64,000 nucleotides of DNA. Source: Enoplolaimus lenunculus. Lineage: Eukaryota > Nematoda > Enoplea > Enoplida > Thoracostomopsidae. The notes beneath the pieces were generated by a model that was not told the origin of the DNA, searched no databases, and was given only the letters and a program-made list of their open reading frames with translations. The first letter of the stretch is position 1. Each line of letters starts with the position of its first letter. The translations under genes were made by a program, and so were the position numbers. The DNA lies in contig JASANG010001677.1 in the NCBI GenBank assembly GCA_030248215.1, forward strand, positions 1-64,000, given 5' to 3'. Below are positions 35,147-47,100 of this stretch, piece by piece.

Positions 35147-38100
35147 ATGCTACAACTTGCAATGTTTCGCGTAACACTTAATTTAAGTAATTTAATAATT
35201 GCGTTTTCATGCATTTTCACTGTATTTTGCCAATTTTTAATTCAAAGATCTCAACCTGAGTCGCTCTATGACGCAACCGATCCGCAAGTCGAACTGAACA
35301 GTTCAACGTTCAATCGAACAGTTTATGGTAAATGTTTTCATTGAAAAATCGCCGTATTCTCAAATGTGTGTAGCATCTATTATCAGTTGGCTGTTGATGT
35401 ATGTAAAAAATGGTTTCAAATTTGAACTTTTATTTTCTGACCGATAACCAACAGATGGACAAACACGAAATGTGAGATTTAAAAAGTTGTCGACCGCACC
35501 AAAAACATATTTCTGCCAAAATTTCTTGATTTCCAAAAAATGCCAGTCCATTATAATTTAGGACTGGAATGACCGATTTCAACATTTGAACACGACTTTC
35601 GTTCGGTCATTCCAGTCCTAAATTATAATGGATTGACATTTTTTTGGAAATGAAGAAATTTTGGCAGAAATATGTTTTTGGTGCGGTCGACAACTTTTTA
35701 AATCTCACATTTCGTGTTTGTTCATCGGTTGGTTTTAATTTGAAAATTTCCTAAATTTAAAAAATTTGTCATTATTTCCAGTTTTACATTTTCAGGGCAA
35801 AATAAATCGTTTTTGATTGAATTTTACTCGAGTTATTGCGGGCATTGTATTCGTTTCGCACCAACGTGGCGTCAACTGTTGTACAGCATTCAAAGTTAGT
35901 TCACATTTCGACTTTGTAGCATTAAAATGCTTGTTAGCGTATGGTGGGGTGTGTTTCTAGTGTTACGTTTTATGAAAGTTGTATTTTGCTGACCGTCAGT
36001 AAGCAAGTCCCTAAGCATAGGCTTGAGTCTAATTTTTTGCGACCTCGTTCCACTGAGCTCACTTTAGATGTTTGTGTGCTTAGCTTTTAATTGGCTTATG
36101 TAGGTAATTGGTTATTTAATATAAGCGGCATTACATAATGTTAGCTGGACAAGCGGGGCCAATGGCAAGAGTCATTCTGTAGTTTTAAGCAACATGATCA
36201 AAGAAGCCGAAGGACACCAAAAATAAGTGCCAGCGGCCTGTTTAATCCCTGTCATTATGTATTTGTGTTCAGAACATCGCAAAAAAGCTGACGGAGCGAC
36301 TCAGTGAATTTGTACAAACGGTTGAGTTGAATACAATGATGACTTTTTAGTACGGAAATGTGTTTTGTAGAAAATTTCAGTTGTTGATAGTAAAATATCT
36401 GAAGGTAATTATTATACAGCGTTCTTCGTGCCCTGATTTTCAGCTGCTTAAATGGTTAAAAAGGACTGTGTAAGCATGTGAGACATGCTTGTCCTGGTAC
36501 ATTATGCAATAAATGCAATGCACATTGTGTTGTACGGTCGACACATATAGACGACGAAAAATGCAGTTGGAGAGGCGGGCTACGTGGCGCCGTGGTAACA
36601 GCGTCTGTCTGATACGCAGACGGTTGTTAGTTCGAAACCACCCGCAACCCGCTTTTCCAACTGCTTACTAAAAAAGGTGTGAAGTCTCAGTTCCTACCTC
36701 GGACTGACAGTCTGATGTATTAACAATCGGCCTATCTTCGAATGACACAGTTTAGGCTTAGACTTCGAAATAAAGTTTAGATTGAAAATATTGCAGACTG
36801 GAACCACACAGTTCAACCAGGAGCAGTCAACTGCGCTGTTCAATTTAACACAGACGTTTGTCGAAGATTTGTTGACTTTGGATTTCCAACAATTAAGGTA
36901 TCAAACGAAATGTGGCAGGTAAAAATTCAAGCTGCGATGACCGAAACATGGATTGCTTTAACGTTCAACTGGACAGATTCTGTGTGTGGGCTGTGGCAGC
37001 ACTGTCTTGTGTAGTTTCGTGCAAACTCCTGCGGTGCCATCGGGTTTGGTGTCATTATGACGTCAATGATGTCAAACCGGTATCATCCGAAATATGCCAC
37101 TACTTTCAACCAGTGCCAGATCAGACAGGGGTCGGGGTTCCTGCCAAACTTCAGAGTTTGGGCCTCCAAACTCACGAGCGAAAAGTCAGACGCATTTTAA
37201 AATTTCAGCGGCTTCTGGTTCAACCGGTTAATGTTGAGGCGCGTTTTGGGATTCCCAACTCCCAAATGGAGGTATGGGGGGCAGTGGCTGCTGCCGCCCT
37301 GTTTTCAACTAATTTTTTCCGTAAACAACCTATGTCAAGTGTGTCTTATATGCTTGTTTCAGGGCTGTTTTAAAATTTCAGTTTTTTGATTCAAATTTTA
37401 CCGGAAATGCTAGCGAAGTTGCTGAATATGACCGGTATGATTCGGGCGGAAGTGTTGAAAATATCCGGTCCGGAGTTGCTCGTTTTGTTGCGTCACGACC
37501 GCGAGCTTTGGCGGATCCGGATTCATTGGATTTCGAATATATTCCGCTGTGAGAGCTTAGTTGTTCTTGTGTAAAACTTAGAATATACGACAATTTGTCG
37601 CCGGACAACTTGTCACCCAACAATGTCCGAGTTAACACCTACACTGCAAAAAATGATGAATCAAATTGACTCTCTTCGAAATAGACTTTTCCTGACTACA
37701 CAAACTGAGTCAAAATTTGACTCCGTCCGAGTCAAATTCCACTCAATCAATCGCTCAGTGAGTCGAATTTGACTCAGGCGGAGTCGGGTTTTGACTCAGT
37801 TTGTGTTGTCAGGAAAAGTCTGTTGCGGAGAGAGTCAATTTGACTCACCATTTCTTGCTGTGTACGAATAAATCTAAGCATAAAGCGTGAGCTTAAATCA
37901 TGAGCCAAAGCATAAGCCCAGTGATGGCGACCATAATTATCAAGTCGATAAATTGTCGTGGTACCGTAAAACTAAACCCCACAATTGTCGATATGTCCAA
38001 ATTCCACAACAATATAGGCTTCGCGCTTAAGCGTAAAGCTAAGGCTGAACTTTTGATTGGAAAGTGTACCAGATTGCTGTTGTTTTTATTGTGACAGATG

Positions 38101-41100
38101 TATAAAAATGGCGTAGGGAAATATACAGTCCACATACAATGCCGTATTATGACGTACGGTGACGGACGGCGCCGAACGCCATCAAAAGTGTAGCGCCAGC
38201 CTTGTTCTATTGCTGTTTCGTGTATGAATGGTCTGCCCCGATCTTTACGATGGGCCTAATTGTTCTCACTCATTTTGTTTGCGTTCAAAAATGAGTTCAT
38301 AAAATTTTTTAAAAATGAAATCGTCTGTGTTTTCTGCCCATAGAAGTACAGTGGTTGTAAGGATGGCGCTATACACTGCAAAAAATGTTGAATCAAATTG
38401 ACACTCTCTGAAATTGACTGAGTCAAATTCGAGTCCGCCAGAGTCAATTTGGATTCACTGAATCGCTCAGACAGTCCAATTTGACTCTGACGGAGTCAAA
38501 GTTTGACTCAGTTTGTGTAGTCATGAAAAACCTATTTGGGAGAGTATCAATTTGATTCACCATTTTTTACAGTGCACTTGTCGTGCGACATTGTCCTTCA
38601 CAATGTCGATTGCCATGCGGCATTGTAGCGCAAATTGTAGCAACGGCGACAATTCGCGTACGAACAATGCCGCATGATGTCGGACAGTAGCGAACGACAA
38701 TAAAATTGTCAAAAAAAGTACAGAGTCACCGTAAAATGTTTCAGGCTACAAACCCTGTATGACATTTACCAGTTGGAAGCGAGCCGAAATTGTAAATATT
38801 TAGCAATCATTTTTCAATATTCAGAACCGGCGTATGTCGGAGAACAGGTACGTTTTGACCTGGGGATCTTAGGTACCGATCCCACCGAGTACACTGCAAA
38901 AATGGTGAGTCAAATTGGTTCTCTCCAAAATAGGCTCTACGGGGCTGCTATAGTGACCCCAATAAGAGGGGGGACTGATATTTATTTGGCCTCTCCACAG
39001 GGTACCCCCCTTGTTATTCGGTTACGGACTGTTATTTATTTTTAACCTGCCCTGCGCCGTCCTTCGTTAATGATATATATTCGGTACTGCAACTGCCCGT
39101 TGAATTAAACGTTTAGGGCGATAATGCAAGGCTCTACTTAGGAATGTACTTTCAAAATTTAAGTACATACGCTTTAAAGTTTCCAACTCAAACTATTTGG
39201 GCCTGGAGTCCTTTATGTGCTACAATTAGGGATAATTGATATTTATGGACTCTAATTAGGTGTTTAGTGACTCTATCCGCTTACGGACTCTTATTAGGGA
39301 TACGGACTCCTATTGATTGGTACTCAAAATGGGGACCCCTTATTACCCTCCCACTCTTTTTCGGGTCAATACAGTACACAATTTGAGTCATATTCGACTC
39401 CGCCAGAGTCAAACGTACGACTCAGTGCGTCGAATTAGACTTGACTCAGTTTGCGTAGTCCCGTAGAGTCTATTTCGGAGAAAGTCAATTTGACTCACCA
39501 TTTTTTCGCAGCGTACACATTAGTAATAGCTAACAGCTGATGACATTTTACATTTGAATTTAAGTCAACGTTGTTACAATTTTCGAGTTACTAAAACATT
39601 TTCAACGCCACAATAATTGGGTTTCTAAAGCCAACCTAATCAAGTGCAACTTACTACTTAAGTATGTGCTAAGCAATTACTTAGTTTTTTGTCGTCTATA
39701 AAAGCGTACTTAACTTAAAAGTAAAAACTAAAGTCAGTGACGAAATTTGACATTTTGTACATTTTCAGTTCAGGCATACTAACATTGGTATAATTAAAAT
39801 TGTAGACTCGTGCAGTCTCCGTAATATAAAGCGAAACTATAGATTTCATGTTATAATAGCGGTTCACATCTGAAGTTTATATATTTTTAAGTTCAAAAAG
39901 TTGAGTATTTACTTAAGTTGGCGACTTGACTAATTACTTAAGTATAAACTAAGTAAATACTTCTTAAGTAAGATTTCAGAAATCCACTCATTGTCTCCAT
40001 ACTTTGTGGCAGTACAAGTTTTATTTCCGTTTCAAATTGTTGCTGGTTACTTGCTTTGAAAAAAGTTGTCCCAACTCAAATACTGACTCGAATAATTAAA
40101 ACGGCGATTAGGTTTAGACTTGTGCTTAGGTTTAGGTTTAGCGTAAGTTCAAGCCTAAAGCTTAGCTTTAACCCTAATTTTACGCTCAGCAAAACAATAA
40201 ACCGAAATGTTCGGGAAACTTTGTCGTTTTATCAAATCAAAACTTTTGTTTGGGGACAGCGTAAACAAAGACTAAGTTAATGAAACATTTTCACAATTAC
40301 AGCATTAATGTGAGTGATATTCTCAAACTGTGTGTAGCAACTATCATCAGTTTAGTAATTTGTCTTTACACAGCTTATTCTGATCGCTGGTTAATTGGCA
40401 ATTTACTCAACAGCAGGCAGGGTGCAACCGGAATACTAGTTCCGATTCCCATTCCGATTCCCATTCCGATTCCCATTCCGATTCCCATTCCGATTCCCAT
40501 TCGATTCCATTCGATTCCATTCAATTCCATTCGATTCCATTCCGATTCCATTCCGATTCCATTCCGATTCCATTCGATTCCATTCGATTCCATTCGATTC
40601 CATTCGATTCAATTCGATTCCATTCGATTCGATTCCATTCGATTCGATTCCATTCCGATTCCTTTCGATCCCATTCGATTCCTTTCGATTCCCATTCGAT
40701 TCGATTCGATTCCATTCGATTCCCTTTCCGATTCCCATTCCGATTCCCTTTCCGATTCCCATTCCGATTCCGATTCCCATTCCGATTCTGATTGCACAAT
40801 CAATCGGAATCGGAATTGTGACTTTTTAATTTTAAACCTACTTGTTGTGATATGTTGCATAAAAATTCTGCATTACTTATCTATTCAGTAGTTTTCGGTG
40901 AGTTAACTTATTGAGCAAAGCGAGACTCCGAGCGAAGCTCGGAGTTTCGCGAAGCGTTTTATGTTTTGTACTTGGGGGTCGAAAGGTGGATGTCCGTCCG
41001 TCCGTCTGTCCGTCTGTCCGTCCGAAAAGAATCTCAGGAACGGCTGAACCGATTTTGATAAACTTTTTTTTGAAAGCCAGTTATCCTGGGGTGTTAACCT

Positions 41101-44100
41101 CACATTGGGGTTTTAAAATCTTAGGCCGTTTATTAGCTACAGGCTAATTGGCATAATTAATTAAGCCTAAATTAGGACTTTCCACAATACTTCACTAATT
41201 ATTACAGATAGAAGCAATCTAATTTTAGCATTAAAGGGTTTTTGAATGCGAGAAATCTGCGATAACTGAGCAGTTAGCTAATAGATAATTTGCATATTAG
41301 CATAGTTTATAAGCCTAAATTAGGAGTTTTTACAATATTTCACTAATTATTACAGTTAGAAGCAATATAATTTCAGCACTAAAGGGTTTTAGGTGCGAGG
41401 AATTTGAATAAATTGTTTACAAACCTCCAAAACCGATAATCAAATAGTTAGCTAATAGCTAATTTGCATATTAGCTTAATTGACAAGACAAAATGAGAAC
41501 TTTTTAAATTGTTTCAATAATTATTAGGCTTTACTGAAGGTTTTTGGTGCGAGAAATCTGAATAAATTGTTTACAAACGTGTAAAACCGGTAATTGAATA
41601 GTTAGCTAATAGATAATTTGCATGTAAACATAATTGATAAGCCTAAATTAGGCGCTTTTACAATGTTTCACTAATTATTAGGGTTACAAGCAATCTAATT
41701 TCAGCAATAATGCGTTTTCAGGTGCGAGGAATCTGAATAAATTGTCTACAAACATTTAAAAGCGATTATCGAATAGCTAGCTAATAGATGATTTGCATAT
41801 TTGCTTAATTGACGAGAGAAAATTAGGACTTTTTAAATTATTCCAATAATTATTAGGGTGGTTGAAGGGTTTTTGGCTGCGAGGAGTCTGAGGAAATTGC
41901 TTACAAACCTCCAAAAGCGGTAAATGAATAGTTACCTAATAACTAATTTGCATATTACTTTAATTGCTTACGTGTGTTCGAGCTTCGCTCAATAAATGTA
42001 GTCCCACTACGACTGGTCAATAATTGATTTTAGTTTAGCTTTACAGAGCCAAAAAATGATTGTCAATTTGTTCATGGGACGTGTTTCAAAATTTTTGCAA
42101 GCCAACAGACACCCTAAATCAACATTATACTTGTAAACACAAATTATCCGTATACTAACAAAATTTGTAGTTCTGATTCCGATCCCAGATTCCCGTATAA
42201 ATTTGCTGTTCCAATTCCGAGTCCGATTCCGGTAAAATCCAGTTCCACTTTGCACCCTGGCAAGCAGGGTAATATTAATCATATTACATTTTTAGAGTCA
42301 ATAATTGGTTAGGCTTAAAATTACTTGATTTAATTACTGACCAGGGTTAAGGACCAATGATTGGTGTTACGCATCTTAGTTTAAGAGTTTGAGTATTAAT
42401 TTTAGATAATCTTAGATTATGCGCCTTTCAAGCAACTTTGTGTCAAACTGGCATCTCCGTCACATTATTTAGCTCGAACGTACAATCTGACAAACGTTCC
42501 TGGATTACTGTTGTACAATGTGTCTGAAGATGAACCTATATTTGCGTCAAAGTAAAGCTCATTTGTTCATTTAAACATATCTTAAAGCTGGAACGCTCCA
42601 CATACGTATTTTGGGCACCGGTACAGCTAAAATAAACACTGTTTTTAATAATATAAATCAGTTCGCTTTTCAAAACGAATTAGTTTGTATAATTTTAATG
42701 ATAGTTTAATTCTGAAAGTTTAAAGCGTGTATTAGTTTGTCGAATGCCTTTTTGATATGGTATACGTTTTGTGAAAACGTGTGAAACCAATGATCTAGGA
42801 AAATTGCACAGGGGTGCAACTGCGACTATTAGAACTTGTTGTTTCCAACTTAAGGGTGACGTTGTACTTTTGATGACTGTCCGGCGCTGAGCATAATGCA
42901 ACCCTTATTCGCGAACCAAGAGCTGCCACAAAAACATTTTTTTTCATTCAACTGCACACAAAAAAGTATTTCTGAGTTCATTCAGAAAAGTATTTTCTGT
43001 GGCAAATCTGAAAAGTTTTTCCGATATTTAAGACAATTTTTCTAACAATAACTGGAAAACGTTTATTTTCAGACTTCATTTCAAAATTGTTTTTGCAAAC
43101 TTTTCTGTGATAACAGAAATACTTTTCAGGTGCACCTTGCTAATTATATTTCTTAAATGTAAGAAATTTTTTCTTAAATATCAGAAATGTTATTTTGAGT
43201 GTGGAAAAGTCTTTCTCACATTCTGAGAATAATTTTTTAATATCGAATGGTCCGTCGGGAACTTTTTAGCCCATTTTAACATGTAACATTAGTTATGGCC
43301 TCGGTATGGGTTACGGGTTCAGCCGCTGACCTGAAAACGAAGGGAGAGTCACAGAAATTTTGCGAGCGAAGTGAACTAAAAACCAATGATTCAATTTTAA
43401 TATTTTGTAAAATGGGAATTTTAATATATTATAAGGAAGACACTTGACTATTTTTTGATAAAATTTTCCATTCTTTGCAAAGCAAAATTGTCTGACTTCA
43501 AATATGATATGGGACTCTCCCTGTTTTCGTTCAGCTGCTGCAGCATTCGTTCAGATGTACAATGGGTTGCAAAACAATTTGTGTTTGTATTTCGCAGTCA
43601 TATAAGCAAACTTGTAAAGGTTATGTTGAAATTTAGATATTTCGAAGTATTATAAAATCGGGACGACATCATGACTCGAACGGGAATACAAAGCAAATTT
43701 CAAATATTTAAGAAAAAATGTCCTAATTTTTAAATATTTAAGAAAAACGCGTAATTTTCAAATATTCAAAAAAATTGTTATATTTCAAATTTTTTAGAAA
43801 AATGTCTTAATTTTCAAATATTTAAAAAGTTGTTATATTTCAAATTTTTTAGAAAAATGTCTTAGTTTTCAAATATTTAAAAAAATTGTTATATTTCAAA
43901 TTTTTTAGAAAAATCTCTAAATTTTCAAATATTTAAAAAAATTGTATTTGAAATTTTTTAAAAAAATGTCTTAATTTTCAAATATTTAAGAAAAAATGTG
44001 TGAAATTTCAATTACTTTTATTTTTTCGAAAAATGTGTTAAATATCGAATATTTTCCTGTATTTTCAGACTCGCGACATATGTGTGTTAATTCGCAATTT

Positions 44101-47100
44101 CAAAATGGTCAAAATTTTGGCTCTTAATATGGTTGAAAATGTTGCATTTAACACAAAATTGAGAGTTTGAACTCAATCCGACTTTTTTAATTTCGATTTT
44201 GTTGAGCCAGAATTTATAAGTCCATTATACTCCAGTTGACACTCGAAATGCTCAATGCTGTTCCGGCAGCGGATAAGCGTTAAATCGGAAATGAATATTT
44301 TGAATAAAGAAGTATTTTGAACATCTTTCATTTTGACCTCTCAAGATCCTGATGCGTCATAAGACCAATGTTACTTTTAGGGCCGTAACAGTAGATTAAG
44401 CGTATTCCTAAGCCTAAGCCTAAGCCTTCGCGTTGCAAAAGCGTATTCCTAAGCCTAAGCGTTGCTAAAGTGTATAGCTAAGCCTAAGCCTAAGCTAAGC
44501 AACAAAATCTAGCCTAGAATGTAAGCCTATTTTTTACAGACCCACCAGAGACCGGGACGGCCTTAAACGTAACGTGGGCCCGCCATGATGTGCAGACGTT
44601 TAATACAGGACTGCCAGAAAAACTACTAAGGGAACTACACAGAGCATGATTGAAAAATGGAAAAAGATATTAATCAAGTGTTTGCAGAAGTTATCATTTC
44701 AGTGAAAATTTGATTATTCTTAGAGTTGTCCTCCCGTGCCCGAAGCCAGAGGCGGTCCAGGGGACTCAGCACCCCTGGGAGAATTTTGACTCTCCTTAGA
44801 AAATTTTCAATCTTAGTTGTATATTTTCAGGTTTTTGCTAACACGGGATGACATTATTGAACTTTTGAACGATGAGTTTAACTTGAACTTCACCATTGGC
44901 CGACTTCCAGTTGAATCAAACGACACAGTATCATCCAAGTATGTTTACATTCAAATTTATAATTAGAAAACGTAAAACAAACAGTGCTAGATTTCTTGGA
45001 AACGGTAATTCCTGTTCGTAAGTTAAAGCTAAAAGGCGTAAAATTAGGGCCAATATTCTCAAATACGTATAGCAACTATCACCAGTTTGCGAAAGAGTTT
45101 CAAGCTGACAAATTCTTCCAATTGTAGATATGAAAATTGGTACACAAGACCGCCAGACTAAATGCAGAAAACATGCCAAATATCTAATATTACCATTCAT
45201 TGTTTCAAAAGTAACAACACCTATCAGCAATTGGCGATAAATGCTACACACACATTTGAGAATACGGGCCTAAATCTCAGATAAAATAGAAAATATTCAT
45301 GTAAGAAAAGGTTAATAATATTGTTCATTTATAGAGAAATCGACACCGAACAGCCATCGCTTCACTACCAAGATTTGCTGTCGGCGTTGACTCAAATGTT
45401 TTTCGTTGAAATTCCCGTTCAAAAACAAATTTCACCTGCAGAATTTGACGCGATTCGACAGTTTACACAAATCTTAAAAGAGGTAGACTAAATCATTAAG
45501 TCTGTCACAATTACAATGGTGTATTCGCTTCACCTGTCACGGTGAATCTGCCTTTGAAGAAAATGTCATAACAGTGAATATATTTTCATAAATGCCATTT
45601 CAAGGCCTACAATCTGCTACTAAAGTTTACACTTTTGTTTGGAGTGTTTCAGTATTTGAAATTTCTATATATTAAAGTCAGTGACGGATTTGAAGTCAGA
45701 AATTGTTCATCTGAACCTGCTGTCAAAGAATTATTATAATTTCGATATATTTTCAGTATTTTCCTGGAAACAACAACACTAAATTGTTTTTACACGGACT
45801 CGCTGAATCAATGGAGTCGTTCAACGCGTCAACGTTCACAATTTCTGGCTGGCTGCTGATTACAAATCGACTTCAGGTACTGAGTTATGAGGTGCATTCC
45901 TCAGATGTCAATAGTGCCTATCACCAGTTAGAAACAGGTTTTCAAAACAACTTACGTCTGCTTAGAATTTAAAACTGTGGCCGCCTGTATATGGATTCTG
46001 TACACTGTAAATTTTAGGGAGTTCATTTTAACTCAGAATGAGTTGAATCACTCAATCTGAGTTAGGACTATCAGAACTCGAAATTTTGAGTTGATTCCAA
46101 TTCATTCTGAGTTAAATAAACCAACCGACCCAGAGTCAACTAAACTCAGAGTTAGAATCAACTCAGCTCAGAATGAGTGAATGTTTACTGAGATTAATTC
46201 AGAAATAACCAACTCGCTAGATAAATTGATTAAACAATTCATTGGAATGTACCGTGTAGCAAAAAAGTTTTATTTTGTACGTTTTACGTGGGACAGAATA
46301 ACAACGCTACTTGGTGCATTTGACGGTGTATTTAGTAATTGAGTGCTTAGATGACCGGCAGTATTGGAAGGCATTCCTTGAAATGCCGACCATAAATACA
46401 GAATAGCGTTGTTACAATTGAAAGGTCGTAAGTTACCTGGCAATATTCAGAAAAGTATTTTCTGTGGCAAATCTGAAAAGTTTTTCTGATATTTAAGACA
46501 ATTTTTTCTAAAATAACTGGAAAACGTTTATTTTCAGACTTTATTTCACAACTTTTTTGAAAACTTATCTGTTATAACAGAAATACTTTTCAAGTGCACC
46601 TTGCTAATTATATTTCTTCAATGTATGAAATTTTTTCTTAAATATCAGAAATATTATTTTGAGTGTAGTAATTGTAGTACGTACAAAAATACGTGTGATA
46701 CAGTGCTGTAGTACGTAAGCTATAGTTACAAAAAAGGCACCAGGGCACAAAAAGTAAACAGGAGTAAAGACAAAACGTTCCTCTTTCGAACCTTGAAATC
46801 CCCTTTTGTCCCTCCTTGTGAATTATTGCGGATACCGCATGCAGTCCAGTTGAAAGGTTCAGTACGCATCGATCAGGTTTGGCTGACTCTAATGCAACGT
46901 CCACAATATCATGCGTACATCAGGTAACATTTGATGACGTAGTCTGATGGACACTGAAGCTTGTTTTGGCTTCAGTATTCATATCAAACTATACCCCTCA
47001 AAAGTTACCTGGTGTATGCATGATAATATCGAAGTGACAGCAATCAGTTGAGCGTTTTTTTTAATTTCAGGAGCTCACCGGACACCCGTTGCCAACGACC

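Larger units (their letters stand above)
40418..42259. mobile_element. CAGGGTGCAACCGG-ended element with satellite and nested insertion
   Basis: Begins CAGGGTGCAACCGGAATAC, ends CCACTTTGCACCCTG. Its middle (TTGCAAGCCAACAGACACC) matches the reverse of 11925-12325. About 40437-40795 is an expanded GGAATC/CCATTCGATT array, and 40908-42017 is a separate inserted element. All in QSOX intron 5. Confidence -1.

Noticed and set aside
38773-38847. QSOX exon 5 starting at the acceptor before TTGGAAGCG
   Set aside because: Phase would not join exon 4. An acceptor 28 bases upstream (AAATGTTTCAG) adds nine in-frame codons and restores the frame.
40280-40891. 203-codon frame rich in FHSIPF and reverse frames rich in GIGMGI or NGIEWN
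   Set aside because: Read-through of the CCATTCGATT satellite on both strands, with no composition of a real protein outside the array.
41161-41990. CRISPR-like repeat/spacer pattern
   Set aside because: Units are long, diverged and continuous with no constant short repeat and unique spacers; the genome is eukaryotic.
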